From Leifsonia psychrotolerans (GTDB lineage: Bacteria; Actinomycetota; Actinomycetes; Actinomycetales; Microbacteriaceae), in assembly GCF_013410665.1 (NCBI RefSeq), contig NZ_JACCFM010000001.1, positions 2,666,001-2,730,000 on the forward strand: a stretch of DNA of 64,000 nucleotides, written 5' to 3'. Both the position numbers and the translations under genes were made by a program. Shown here in pieces: positions 1-8,432 of this stretch. The notes under the pieces are model-generated. The model made no database searches and had not been told where the DNA came from. It worked only from the letters and a program-made list of their open reading frames with translations. Each line of letters begins with the position of its first letter. The stretch's first letter is position 1.

Positions 1-1263
1 AACCCGATGCCCGTCGCATCCGGTGCCGGCGCCACCTTCTGGGATTACGAGGGCAACGCCTACCTCGATTTCAGCTCACAGCTGGTGAACCTGAACCTCG
101 GCCACCAGCACCCCGACCTGGTTGCGTCCATCCAGGAGCAGGCTGGCCGTCAGGCCACCATTCAGCCGGCTATGGCCAGCGACGTGCGCGGCGAACTCGC
201 CCGCCGTATCAGTGAGGTCGCTCCCGGCAGCCTCAATAAGGTTCTCTTCACCAACGGTGGAGCGGATGCCAATGAGTACGCCGTGCGTCTGGCTCGCCGG
301 GTCACTGGCAAGCGCAAGGTGCTCTCGATGTACCGCAGCTACCACGGCTCGACCGCCACGGCGATCTCGCTGACCGGCGACCCGCGTCGCTGGTCGAACG
401 AGCCGGGCGATGGTTCGGTCGCGCACTTCTTCGGCCCCTACCTCTATCGGTCCGCGTTCCACGCCACGACCGAGGCCGAAGAGAGCGCCCGCGCCCTCGA
501 GCACCTCGAGCAGGTCATCGTGCTCGAAGGCGCCTCGACCATCGGCGCGATCATCCTCGAGACCATCGTCGGCACCAACGGCGTGCTCGTGCCGCCGGCC
601 GGCTACCTGCCGGGCGTGCGCGCCCTGTGCGACAAGTACGGCATCATGTACATCGCCGACGAGGTCATGGTGGGCTTCGGTCGCATCGGCGAGTGGTTCG
701 CGGTCAACGCGTTCGACGTCACCCCCGATCTGATCACCTTCGCGAAGGGCGTCAACTCGGGTTATGTGCCGCTCGGCGGCGTGGTGATTTCGGATGAGAT
801 CGCTTCGTTCTTCGACAATGTGCCCTTCCCCGGCGGTCTCACTTACTCGGGCCACCCGCTGGCCTGCGCCCCCGGAGTCGCGACGTTCGACGTGTTCGAA
901 CGTGACGGCATCCTGGAGCGTGTGAAGGATCTGGGCGAGCGTGTCGTCGCCCCGACCGTGCAGGCGTGGCTTGCGAGCCACCCGTCGGTCGGCGACGTCC
1001 GTGGCACCGGACTGTTCTGGGCGATCGAACTCGTGCTCGACAAGGCCACGGGCGAACCTCTGGTTCCGTTCAACGCAGCCGGCGCGGATGCTGCGCCGAT
1101 GAACGCTGTCGCCGCGGCGTGCAAGGCGGCCGGCCTCTGGCCGTTCGTGCACTTCAACCGTCTGCACATCGCTCCCCCGCTGATCATCTCCGAAGAGGAC
1201 CTGGTGCGCGGTCTCGCCATCATCGACGAGGCACTCACGGTGGCGGACGGCTACGTCGTCTAA
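1..1263 (+). CDS. Class III PLP-dependent aminotransferase, 5' end cut by window edge
   Basis: This is a class III (omega-type) aminotransferase that transfers an amino group from an amine or omega-amino acid to a keto acid. The reading frame is open from base 1 (Asn-Pro before the first Met), and the first residues correspond to the SGAGATFWDYEGNAYLDF region that normally lies 20-30 residues inside the family, so the true start is upstream of the window. The PLP lysine is in FAKGVNSGYVPLGG (codon at 745-747), preceded by the IADEVMVGFGR metal/PLP motif. A semialdehyde dehydrogenase follows on the same strand, which fits catabolism of GABA, a diamine or beta-alanine. The substrate cannot be settled from sequence. 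Confidence 0.9.
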   Translation, partial: NPMPVASGAGATFWDYEGNAYLDFSSQLVNLNLGHQHPDLVASIQEQAGRQATIQPAMASDVRGELARRISEVAPGSLNKVLFTNGGADANEYAVRLARRVTGKRKVLSMYRSYHGSTATAISLTGDPRRWSNEPGDGSVAHFFGPYLYRSAFHATTEAEESARALEHLEQVIVLEGASTIGAIILETIVGTNGVLVPPAGYLPGVRALCDKYGIMYIADEVMVGFGRIGEWFAVNAFDVTPDLITFAKGVNSGYVPLGGVVISDEIASFFDNVPFPGGLTYSGHPLACAPGVATFDVFERDGILERVKDLGERVVAPTVQAWLASHPSVGDVRGTGLFWAIELVLDKATGEPLVPFNAAGADAAPMNAVAAACKAAGLWPFVHFNRLHIAPPLIISEEDLVRGLAIIDEALTVADGYVV

Positions 1264-1277
1264 CGGTCACCACGCAC

Positions 1278-1324
1278 AACGCCGGGGACGGGAGCCACAC
1301 ACTCCTCGTTCCCGGCGTTTTTCG
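1278..1324 (+). terminator. Rho-independent terminator after the aminotransferase
   Basis: AACGCCGGGGA pairs with TTCCCGGCGTT across a 20-base loop and is followed by TTTTCG. It lies 15 bases past the stop codon. Confidence 0.65.
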
Positions 1325-1344
1325 TTGCTCGCGCCCCCGTCGGT

Positions 1345-1800
1345 CGAACGGCCCCGCGGGTCGAGCCACCCCGCCGGTCGAGCCACCCCGCCGGTCGAAC
1401 CACCCCCGTTGGTCGAGCCACCCCCGTTGGTCGAGCTTGTCGAGACCCCGCGAGCCAACCCCCACACCCAACCACCCGATCTCGACACGCTCGATCAACG
1501 GATCCCCCGCCGGCCGACCCGCCCCCGCCGGCCGAGCCACCCCCGCCGGTCGAGCCACCCCCGCCGCCGGTCGAGCCACCCCCGCTGGTCGAGCTTGTCG
1601 AGACCCCGCGAGCCAACCCCCACACCCAACCACCCGATCGCGACACGCTCGATCAACGGATCCTTTCCCGGTCGGCCCCACCCCCGCCGGTCGACCCACC
1701 CCGCTGGTCAAGCCACCCCCGCTGGTCGAGCTTGTCGAGACCCCGCGAGCCAACCCCCACACCCAACCGCCCGATCTTGACCCGCTCGATCAACGGATCC
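1345..1800. repeat. Intergenic repeat block: three 77-bp units plus short GGTCGAGCCACCC units
   Basis: The block fills most of the 719-bp gap between the aminotransferase and the dehydrogenase. Three near-identical 77-bp units lie at 1429-1505, 1587-1663 and 1724-1800. Each begins with the imperfect palindrome GGTCGAGCTTGTCGAGACC and ends with CGATCAACGGATCC. Variable numbers of 15-18-bp units of the form CCGGTCGAGCCACCC fill the spaces before each copy. Open frames here are proline- or glycine-rich artefacts without initiation signals, so I treat the block as non-coding. The spacing varies between copies, as expected for slippage or recombination. Confidence 0.9.
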
Positions 1801-1850
1801 TTCGAGCCGCCCGCGCGGGTCGAACTGCTCCCGCCCCACGCTGTACGCAC

Positions 1851-1864
1851 TGTCGAATTCGACA
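1851..1864. promoter_or_regulatory. Perfect 14-bp palindrome upstream of the aldehyde dehydrogenase
   Basis: TGTCGAATTCGACA is perfectly self-complementary and lies about 120 bases before the dehydrogenase start, outside the repeat block. It is a plausible operator for an unidentified dimeric regulator. Nothing in the window ties a particular regulator to it. Confidence 0.4.
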
Positions 1865-1982
1865 CATGATTCAGACGGTCCGTCCATTCCTTCGGTGGCA
1901 TCGCTCGCCGTATGCTGGTTTCACGTGTGCGCCGTTGCCGTCCTGCCAATGCTCGTCGACGGCGCCCTGACAAGGAGACCTC

Positions 1983-3350
1983 ATGAGCGATTACGCCGTC
2001 ATCAACCCCGCGACCGGTGAAACGGTCAAGACCTACCCCCGCATCACCGACGAGCAGCTCGATGCGGCGATCGCATCCGCCGACGAAGCACACCGCGGTT
2101 GGTCGCGCGCCAGCACCGTCGAGCAGCGGGCCGCCCTCATCCGTCGTGTTGCCGAGCTGCACACCGAGCGCCGTCAGCAACTCGCCGAGATCATCGTGCG
2201 CGAGATGGGCAAGCCGCTCGAACAGGCACTTGGCGAGGTTGACTTCAGCGCTGACATCTACGCCTACTACGCCGACAACGCGGTCGATTTGATGAAGGAC
2301 GAGCCGATCACGCTTCTCGCCGGCGAGGGGTCCGCACTCATCCGCCGCAGCTCGCTCGGCGTCTTGCTCGGCATCATGCCGTGGAACTTCCCCTACTATC
2401 AGGTTGCCCGCTTCGCCGGCCCCAACCTCATCGTGGGCAACACCATCCTGCTCAAGCACGCGTCGCAGTGCCCCGAGTCCGCCGCGGCCATTGAGCAGAT
2501 CTTCCTTGACGCCGGTTTCCCGGAGGGCGCATACGTCAACATCTACGCCGACAACGAGCAGATCGCCGGCGTCATCGCCGACCCGCGCGTACACGGCATC
2601 TCGCTGACCGGTTCCGAGCGGGCCGGCGCAGCCGTCGCTGAGACCGCTGGTCGCCACCTCAAGAAGGTCGTGCTCGAGCTCGGCGGCTCCGATCCGTTCA
2701 TTCTGCTCAGCACCGACGACCTGGATGCCACGGTCGAGGCCGCCGTCGCCGCCCGTCTCGACAACAACGGCCAGGCCTGCAATGCGGCCAAGCGATTCAT
2801 CGTCGCCGACGACCTCTACGATTCGTTCCTCGAAAAGTTCAACGCCGCGATCGCTTCAGCCGTGCCGGGCGACCCGATGCACGCCGACACCGTGCTCGGC
2901 CCGCTCTCCTCGGCGGCCGCCGCCGACAACTTGCAGAACCAGCTCGACCGGGCCGTGGCCCAGGGCGCGACCATCGCGCTCGGCGGCGAGCGCAACGGCA
3001 CGTACTTCCCATCAACCGTGCTCACCAACCTGACCCCCGACAACGACGCCTACCACGAGGAGTTCTTCGGCCCCGTGGCCTCCATCTTCCGTGCGACCTC
3101 GGAAGACGACGCCATCCGTCTCGCGAACGACACCCCGTTCGGCCTCGGTTCCTACGTCTTCACGACGGATGCCGAGCAGGCCATCCGGGTCGCCAACCAG
3201 ATTGAGGCCGGCATGGTCTTCATCAACCTGGTCGGTGCCGACGGCGCCGAGCTGCCCTTCGGTGGCATCAAGCGCTCGGGTTCGGGCCGCGAACTTGGCC
3301 GCTTCGGTGCCGACGAGTTCGTCAACAAGAAGATGATCCGCATCGGCTAA
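1983..3350 (+). CDS. NAD(P)-dependent succinate-semialdehyde dehydrogenase family protein
   Basis: An aldehyde dehydrogenase of 455 residues that oxidises a semialdehyde to the acid. It begins with YAVINPATGETVKTYP, typical of the short GabD-type subgroup. The general-base glutamate is E232 in VLELGGSDPF and the catalytic cysteine is C266 in NNGQACNAAKRF. The C-terminal LPFGGIKRSGSGRELG motif is intact. A strong ribosome binding site (AAGGAG, 1971-1976) lies seven bases before the ATG. With the upstream aminotransferase it would complete amine to semialdehyde to acid conversion. The aldehyde specificity (succinate semialdehyde is the usual annotation) is inferred from family only. Confidence 0.9.
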   Translation: MSDYAVINPATGETVKTYPRITDEQLDAAIASADEAHRGWSRASTVEQRAALIRRVAELHTERRQQLAEIIVREMGKPLEQALGEVDFSADIYAYYADNAVDLMKDEPITLLAGEGSALIRRSSLGVLLGIMPWNFPYYQVARFAGPNLIVGNTILLKHASQCPESAAAIEQIFLDAGFPEGAYVNIYADNEQIAGVIADPRVHGISLTGSERAGAAVAETAGRHLKKVVLELGGSDPFILLSTDDLDATVEAAVAARLDNNGQACNAAKRFIVADDLYDSFLEKFNAAIASAVPGDPMHADTVLGPLSSAAAADNLQNQLDRAVAQGATIALGGERNGTYFPSTVLTNLTPDNDAYHEEFFGPVASIFRATSEDDAIRLANDTPFGLGSYVFTTDAEQAIRVANQIEAGMVFINLVGADGAELPFGGIKRSGSGRELGRFGADEFVNKKMIRIG

Positions 3351-3370
3351 CCACCAAAGAACCACCCTTC

Positions 3371-3411
3371 GGGGGTTGAGGTGGCCCGCACGGCTGCCTC
3401 AACCCCCTCCT
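3371..3411 (+). terminator. Terminator-like hairpin after the aldehyde dehydrogenase
   Basis: An 11-bp perfect stem (GGGGGTTGAGG at 3371-3381 with its complement at 3397-3407) encloses a 15-base loop and starts 20 bases after the stop codon. The following T-run is weak. Confidence 0.6.
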
Positions 3412-3535
3412 CGTTTGCACGCGGCCCAACCCGCGCGTCTGTGTGCGCCCTCGTCTCTCCCCTGTGCATGCTCCCCGCCTCGCCTGTTTCCTGGCGTCCC
3501 GCATCTTCTTCCGGCACGCCACCCGCCCTGCGTAT

Positions 3536-3621
3536 GTCCCCGGATTCGGATAACCGTCGCTTCTGTGGCGTGTCGGCGCCCCGAACCTCGGCGTGTCGCA
3601 TGAGTCTCCGAATCCGGGGAC
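3536..3621. repeat. Perfect 15-bp inverted repeat with 56-base spacer
   Basis: GTCCCCGGATTCGGA (3536-3550) is exactly matched by its reverse complement at 3607-3621. It sits in the 329-bp gap between the dehydrogenase and the VOC gene. Apart from this repeat and the upstream terminator I see nothing else there. The wide spacer argues against a simple terminator. Confidence 0.8.
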
Positions 3622-3679
3622 AGAAACGACACGCTAGACAGGGCGAGCCCGCCAACGCATGATCAAGGTGGAGGTCACC

Positions 3680-4057
3680 ATGGAGATTCTGCAGGTCGCC
3701 CAGCACGCCGACGATCTTGACCGCGCGAGCGCGTTCTACGAAATGTTGCTCGGCGGTCCGCCCGCCGCCTGTAACACGACGGCCGGCGTGCTCTACTTCA
3801 ACGTCGGCAGGTCACGACTGCTGCTTGACGCTGCAGCACCCTCGTGCACCTTCTCTTTTCTCGTCGACGACGTGCGTCAGAGCATCGAACGGATGCACAC
3901 CCTCGGCGTCGAGGTCGTCGACGAACCGCACGTCGTCTTCACGCACACCGACGACACCCTCGGCCCCGCCGGCAACGACGAGTGGTTGGCCCTCATTCGC
4001 GACAGTGAGGGCAACACAGTAGGCCTGATCAGTCACGAGCCGAGGCACGACCCGTAG
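3680..4057 (+). CDS. VOC (glyoxalase/bleomycin-resistance fold) family protein
   Basis: A 125-residue single-domain vicinal-oxygen-chelate protein. The N-terminal beta-alpha-beta part (MEILQVAQHADDLDRASAFYEMLLGG) and the C-terminal WLALIRDSEGNTVGLISH strand are the usual family signatures. The ATG at 3680 is preferred to an in-frame ATG at 3659 because AAGGTGGAGG lies at the right distance before it and the homologous fold starts there. No specific substrate or resistance function can be assigned. It stands alone, convergent with the oxidoreductase gene, with a 59-bp palindrome between the two. Confidence 0.8.
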   Translation: MEILQVAQHADDLDRASAFYEMLLGGPPAACNTTAGVLYFNVGRSRLLLDAAAPSCTFSFLVDDVRQSIERMHTLGVEVVDEPHVVFTHTDDTLGPAGNDEWLALIRDSEGNTVGLISHEPRHDP

Positions 4058-4139
4058 ATCGCCGGCCGTTCTGTCCAGTGCGGTGCCGCGGACCGACTGC
4101 TCACGAGCCGCCCGCCTGAACATTTCAGCGACACTCACC

Positions 4140-4198
4140 GTGAGGTCGCGCAAATGACCCTTCCCCTGCTCCGGGAAGGGTCATGTGCGCGACCTCAC
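4140..4198. repeat. 59-bp hairpin palindrome, copy 1
   Basis: The arms GTGAGGTCGCGCAAATGACC... pair over 26 bp with one mismatch around a 7-base loop. The element lies between two convergent genes, so it may also end transcription from both sides. Copies of exactly the same length occur at 11407-11465 and 51343-51401. Confidence 0.9.
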
Positions 4199-4236
4199 TG
4201 GCGGGCGGCGGGTAGACGGCCGAGGCCCGCCGCGCC

Positions 4237-5292
4237 TCAGCCGGCGGGCAGGTCCCCGACCAGCTCCTTCAGAGCGGCGATCTGGGCGAGGCGACCAACG
4301 GCATCCTCAGCCAGCGGCACGACATTCAATGACGTCACCCCGGCCTCGGCGAATGCGGCGAGGCGCTCGGCCACGTAGCTCTTCGGACCAACCAGCGAGA
4401 TCGCCCGCACGAGCTCGTCGGGCACGGCGGCCGCGGCTTCATCCTTGCGGCCGGCCAGATAGAGATCCTGAATCAGCTCCGCTTCGGCCTCATACCCGTA
4501 CGAACGCACAAGATCGTTGTAGAAGTTTGTGCCGCGCGCCCCCATGCCGCCGATGTAAAGTGCCAGCTGCGGCTTGAGCTGCGGCAGCAGCGCCTCGGCC
4601 TTCTCCCCGATGCACAGCACCGGGCTCGCATGAATCTCAAGAGGCGGCATTGCCCCGTCACGTTTGGCCTGCCCGGCGGCGAGCGCTGCGCCCCAGACGC
4701 GGTCGGCCCGCTCGGGATGGAAGAAAATCGGCTGCCATGCCTCGGCGATCTCGGCCGCCTGCTCGACGCTCTTCGGCCCAAGCGCCGCAATCGAGATCGG
4801 GATGCGCGAGCGCACCGGCTGGTTGATCAGCTTGAGCGGCTTGCCGAGTCCTGTTCCTTGGTCGGCCGGCAGCGGGATCGTATAGTGCCGACCCGAATAC
4901 TCGACCTTCTCGCGTTGCCAGACCAACCGACAGATCTCGACGATCTCTCGCGTGCGTGCCACGGGTGCGTCATACCTGACCCCGTGAAACCCTTCGACGA
5001 CCTGCGGCCCTGAGGCTCCGATGCCGAGCAGAAAACGACCGTCAGAGACATAGTCAAGGCCGGCCGCAGTCATGGCGGTGAGCGTCGGCGTGCGCGTGAA
5101 GATTTGCAGGATGCCGGAGGCGAGCGTGATCGTCGACGTCTTCGCTGCGATGAACCCCAGTTGGCTGACGGCATCGAAGGAGTACGCCTCCGGCACTGAG
5201 ATCAGGTCAAGACCGGCGCGCTCCAGCTCCGCGACCTCGGCCACAGCCTCGCGGAAACCGCTCGCATAATTGATCGCCATTCCGATGCGCAT
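4237..5292 (-). CDS. LLM class F420-dependent oxidoreductase
   Basis: A luciferase-like TIM-barrel oxidoreductase of 351 residues. The N-terminus MRIGMAINYASGFREAVAEV and the central RFLLGIGASGPQVVEGFHGV are characteristic of the F420-using branch, which reduces or oxidises organic substrates with the deazaflavin cofactor F420. The start is supported by GAAGGAG six bases before the ATG. No F420 biosynthesis gene is in the window, so cofactor use is inferred from family. It is transcribed alone, divergent from the permease gene at 5444. Confidence 0.85.
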   Translation of the reverse strand: MRIGMAINYASGFREAVAEVAELERAGLDLISVPEAYSFDAVSQLGFIAAKTSTITLASGILQIFTRTPTLTAMTAAGLDYVSDGRFLLGIGASGPQVVEGFHGVRYDAPVARTREIVEICRLVWQREKVEYSGRHYTIPLPADQGTGLGKPLKLINQPVRSRIPISIAALGPKSVEQAAEIAEAWQPIFFHPERADRVWGAALAAGQAKRDGAMPPLEIHASPVLCIGEKAEALLPQLKPQLALYIGGMGARGTNFYNDLVRSYGYEAEAELIQDLYLAGRKDEAAAAVPDELVRAISLVGPKSYVAERLAAFAEAGVTSLNVVPLAEDAVGRLAQIAALKELVGDLPAG

Positions 5293-5443
5293 ATCGCTCC
5301 TTCGCGTTCATCACAGTTGAGCTTGAGTCTACGCATCCGCTGCTATCGCTCAGCAATCTCTCAGCTGTATGGTTGGCACACACAATGAGGTGTCGACGGC
5401 CAGTTCGGCCCGGTGCACCTCCGGCTTGAACCGAAAGGTCATC

Positions 5444-6943
5444 ATGTCAGCAGAGGTACCCGCACAGGATCGGCTCGGAGACAGCGAGCATCTGAAGGCT
5501 CTCGGCTACGAGGATTCCTTCAACCGCTCGATGTCACTCTGGGCCAACTTCGCCCTCGGTTTCACCTATCTCTCGCCCCTGGTCGGCGTCTATTCGCTGT
5601 TCGCCCTTGCCGTGTCGACGGGCGGCCCGCCGTCAATCTTCTGGATGCTCATCGTTGGCTCCGGCCAGATGCTCGTCGCCCTGGTCTTCGGCGAGGTCGT
5701 CTCGCAGTATCCGATCCATGGCGGCATCTACCCGTGGACGCGGCGCCTCTGGGGTAAGCGCTACGCCTGGCTGGCGGCCTGGGTGTATATCTGGGCGATG
5801 ATCGTCACGATTACCGCCGTCGCCGAGTTCGGCAGCGGCTTCCTGGCCAGTCTTCTCGACATTCCCATCACGAAGGGCGCCACACTCGGCCTCTCCGCCC
5901 TGTTCCTGATCGTGGCGTTGGCTTTCAATTTCTCGGGCACGAGGACACTGGGCCGTGTCGCGCGCATCGGCCTCGCCGCCGAACTCATCGGCGTGATCGC
6001 CGTCGGCCTCTACCTGCTGATCTTCCAACGCCACCAGGGCTTCGATGTTTTCGTCAACACCCTCGGCGTGCAGGGTGACGGCTCATACTTCTTCGCATTC
6101 CTGGGCGCCGCACTCGCCGGCCTGTTCTTGTTCTACGGTTTCGAAGCCTGCGGGGATGTCGCGGAGGAAGTCACTGACCCGGCCCGCCGCATCCCGGTTG
6201 CCATGATCATGACAATCGCCGTCGGCGGTGTCTCGGCACTTCTCGCGTTCGGCGGTTATGTGTTGGCCGCACCCGACCTGCAGGCCATTGTCGACGGCAA
6301 GGATGCCGACCCGATTCCCGCCATTCTCGAGGCATCACTCGGCACTGTCGGCGCGAAGATCTTCTTGGTCGTCGCGCTCACGGCGTTCCTCTCCTGCGTG
6401 CTCAGCCTGCAGGCCGCCGCGAGCCGGCTCCTGTTCTCGTTTGCGCGCGACGGCATGATGCCGGGTCACCGCTGGCTGGCGAAGGTGTCTCCGCGCAGCA
6501 AGGTTCCCCGCAACGCCCTCATCGTGGCCTGCACCATCCCGCTGCTGCTCTGTTTCATCATCTTCGTCGGCCCCGACGAGTTGCTCACGCAGATCACGGC
6601 CTTCGCGGTGCTCGGCATCTACGTCGCCTTCCAATCTGTCGTGCTCGCCGCGCTGCGGCAACGCATCATGGGCTGGCGCCCGGCCGGCCCGTTCAGCCTC
6701 GGCCGATGGGGTTTCCTCGTCAACGCCGTCGCGCTGGCCTATGGAATCTTCGCGATGGTACTGCTGGCCTGGCCGGGCAGCAGCGGCGTCTTCGTGAACG
6801 ACTGGATCGTGCTCATCGGCTTCGGCGTTGTGGCCGGCTCGGGTCTGCTTTACCTGTTCATTGCCCGCCCAGACCGCCGATCGGATGCCCCGGAGGGCGA
6901 CGCCATCGCAGTCGCTGAGAAGTTGCGCACCCTCGCCCGCTAA
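5444..6943 (+). CDS. APC family amino acid/amine permease
   Basis: A 499-residue integral membrane transporter of the amino acid-polyamine-organocation superfamily with about 12 hydrophobic segments. The first helix region (FNRSMSLWANFALGFTYLSPLVGVYS) and FLFYGFEACGDVAEEVTDPARRIP are typical of the GABA/amine-type permeases. I place the start at 5444 (GAAAGGTC before it) rather than at the in-frame ATG at 5369, whose 25 extra residues look non-transmembrane and unrelated. Its vicinity to an aminotransferase and a semialdehyde dehydrogenase suggests uptake of an amine or amino acid. The substrate is not known. Confidence 0.85.
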   Translation: MSAEVPAQDRLGDSEHLKALGYEDSFNRSMSLWANFALGFTYLSPLVGVYSLFALAVSTGGPPSIFWMLIVGSGQMLVALVFGEVVSQYPIHGGIYPWTRRLWGKRYAWLAAWVYIWAMIVTITAVAEFGSGFLASLLDIPITKGATLGLSALFLIVALAFNFSGTRTLGRVARIGLAAELIGVIAVGLYLLIFQRHQGFDVFVNTLGVQGDGSYFFAFLGAALAGLFLFYGFEACGDVAEEVTDPARRIPVAMIMTIAVGGVSALLAFGGYVLAAPDLQAIVDGKDADPIPAILEASLGTVGAKIFLVVALTAFLSCVLSLQAAASRLLFSFARDGMMPGHRWLAKVSPRSKVPRNALIVACTIPLLLCFIIFVGPDELLTQITAFAVLGIYVAFQSVVLAALRQRIMGWRPAGPFSLGRWGFLVNAVALAYGIFAMVLLAWPGSSGVFVNDWIVLIGFGVVAGSGLLYLFIARPDRRSDAPEGDAIAVAEKLRTLAR

Positions 6944-6969
6944 CGGCATCCGCCCACACGCCCACACGC

Positions 6970-7003
6970 AAAAAACGGCCCGTCCAGTGGACGGGCCGTT
7001 TTT
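6970..7003. terminator. Bidirectional terminator between permease and rplA
   Basis: AAAAACGGCCCGTCC and GGACGGGCCGTTTTT form a 15-bp perfect stem with a 3-base loop, giving a T-run on either strand. It sits between two convergent genes. Confidence 0.9.
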
Positions 7004-7034
7004 GTGCTGACTAACGCACGGTGTTTGAGAGAAC

Positions 7035-7724
7035 TTAAATGCTGTTCACATCGAGGGGGATGCCCGGACCGAAGGTGGTCGAGACGGCGCCCTTGGTGAT
7101 GTAGCGGCCCTTGGAGGAGCTCGGCTTCAAACGGACGACCTCTTCGAGGGCGGCCTTGATGTTCTCATCCAGCTGCTCGGCGGTGAAGGAAACCTTGCCG
7201 ACGACGAAGTGCACGTTGGAGTGCTTGTCGACGCGGAATTCGATCTTTCCACCCTTGATGTCAGAGACAGCCTTGGCGACGTCGGGCGTCACGGTGCCGG
7301 TCTTCGGGTTCGGCATCAGACCGCGCGGGCCGAGGACCTTACCGAGACGACCGACCTTACCCATAAGCTCGGGGGTCGAGACGGCGGAGTCGAACGAGGT
7401 GTAACCAGCGGCAACCTTCTCGATGAGCTCGTCGCCACCAACCTCGTCGGCGCCGGCTGCAATTGCAGCTTCGGCCGCGGGGCCCGTTGCGAACACAATG
7501 ACGCGGGCGGTCTTACCGGTGCCGTGAGGAAGAATCACGGTGCCGCGAACCATCTGGTCTGCCTTGCGCGGGTCGACACCGAGCTTGAGGGCAACCTCAA
7601 CGGTGGAGTTGAACTTGGCAGAACCGGTCTCTTTTGCAAGAGTAACTGCGTCGGTCGGGGTGTAGAGCTTGTCGGCTTCGATCTTCTCGGCCGCGGCCCG
7701 GTAGGCCTTTGACTTCTGTGCCAT
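7035..7724 (-). CDS. rplA: 50S ribosomal protein L1
   Basis: Ribosomal protein L1 (229 residues), a component of the L1 stalk of the large subunit that helps release deacylated tRNA from the E site. The [15 protein letters not shown] start and the [18 protein letters not shown] signature are intact. The ATG at 7722-7724 has AGGAG seven bases upstream; an upstream in-frame extension of 21 residues is rejected. It follows rplK by 112 bases in the same direction. L1 of other bacteria represses its own operon by binding the mRNA; I did not find a convincing binding mimic here. Confidence 0.98.
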   Translation of the reverse strand: MAQKSKAYRAAAEKIEADKLYTPTDAVTLAKETGSAKFNSTVEVALKLGVDPRKADQMVRGTVILPHGTGKTARVIVFATGPAAEAAIAAGADEVGGDELIEKVAAGYTSFDSAVSTPELMGKVGRLGKVLGPRGLMPNPKTGTVTPDVAKAVSDIKGGKIEFRVDKHSNVHFVVGKVSFTAEQLDENIKAALEEVVRLKPSSSKGRYITKGAVSTTFGPGIPLDVNSI

Positions 7725-7836
7725 TTGAATCTCCTGTAATGAGAACTTGAGAGTGTGGTGGTGCGAGCCTGGCTGGCTCTTCCACATGCCTGTCGGCGAA
7801 ATACCGCTCGGCGCAATGCTGGGGGGGTGGGGAGGG

Positions 7837-8268
7837 TTAGCCCTCGACCGTGACGCCCATGGAACGGGCGGTGCCGGCGATGATCTTCGACGCTGCGTCG
7901 AGGTCGTTGGCGTTCAGGTCAACCATCTTGGCCTGAGCGATCTCGCGAACCTGAGCCTGCGTGAGCTTGGCAACCTTGACGGTGTGCGGGGTTCCTGAGC
8001 CCTTGGCAACTCCAGCAGCCTTCTTGATGAGCTCTGCAGCCGGCGGGGTCTTCAGGATGAACGTGAACGAGCGGTCTTCGTACACGGTGATCTCAACGGG
8101 AACGACGTTGCCGCGCTGCGACTCGGTTGCTGCGTTGTACGCCTTGCAGAACTCCATGATGTTGACGCCGTGCTGACCGAGCGCCGGACCAATGGGCGGA
8201 GCGGGGTTGGCGGCGCCGGCCTTGATCTGAAGCTTGATCAGACCAGTAACCTTCTTCTTCGGTGCCAT
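7837..8268 (-). CDS. rplK: 50S ribosomal protein L11
   Basis: Ribosomal protein L11 (143 residues), which forms the GTPase-associated centre with its rRNA target and is needed for the RelA-type stringent response. The N-terminal [20 protein letters not shown] and the proline-rich [17 protein letters not shown] segment are fully conserved, as is the C-terminal [18 protein letters not shown] precedes the ATG. It lies between nusG and rplA in the conserved actinobacterial order. Confidence 0.98.
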   Translation of the reverse strand: MAPKKKVTGLIKLQIKAGAANPAPPIGPALGQHGVNIMEFCKAYNAATESQRGNVVPVEITVYEDRSFTFILKTPPAAELIKKAAGVAKGSGTPHTVKVAKLTQAQVREIAQAKMVDLNANDLDAASKIIAGTARSMGVTVEG

Positions 8269-8348
8269 TGTTCTTCCTTCTTTTGATGTTCGAGTGGCCG
8301 CTAGGGCTGCTCTCCCGGTACCCGGATGGGCCCCGGTGGTTTAGTGTG

Positions 8349-8385
8349 AGGTCGGGGTGCGGCGCCAGGGCGCCTTGCTCGACCT
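8349..8385 (-). other. Possible hairpin in the nusG-rplK spacer
   Basis: AGGTCG (8349-8354) pairs with CGACCT (8380-8385) and an inner GGCGC/GCGCC stem lies between them. It is inside the 164-base spacer upstream of rplK and could act as an attenuator or processing site; there is no T-run after it. Confidence 0.3.
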
Positions 8386-8432
8386 GACCCGAGTCGCATC
8401 AACGCCGCTTCGCGACATTGATCCGACTCGCG

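Noticed and set aside
76..1167. Long antisense open frame under the aminotransferase gene
   Set aside because: High GC content keeps the antisense frame open; the sense strand has full aminotransferase motifs.
1345..1800. CRISPR array
   Set aside because: Units are not separated by unique spacers of regular size and no cas genes are present.
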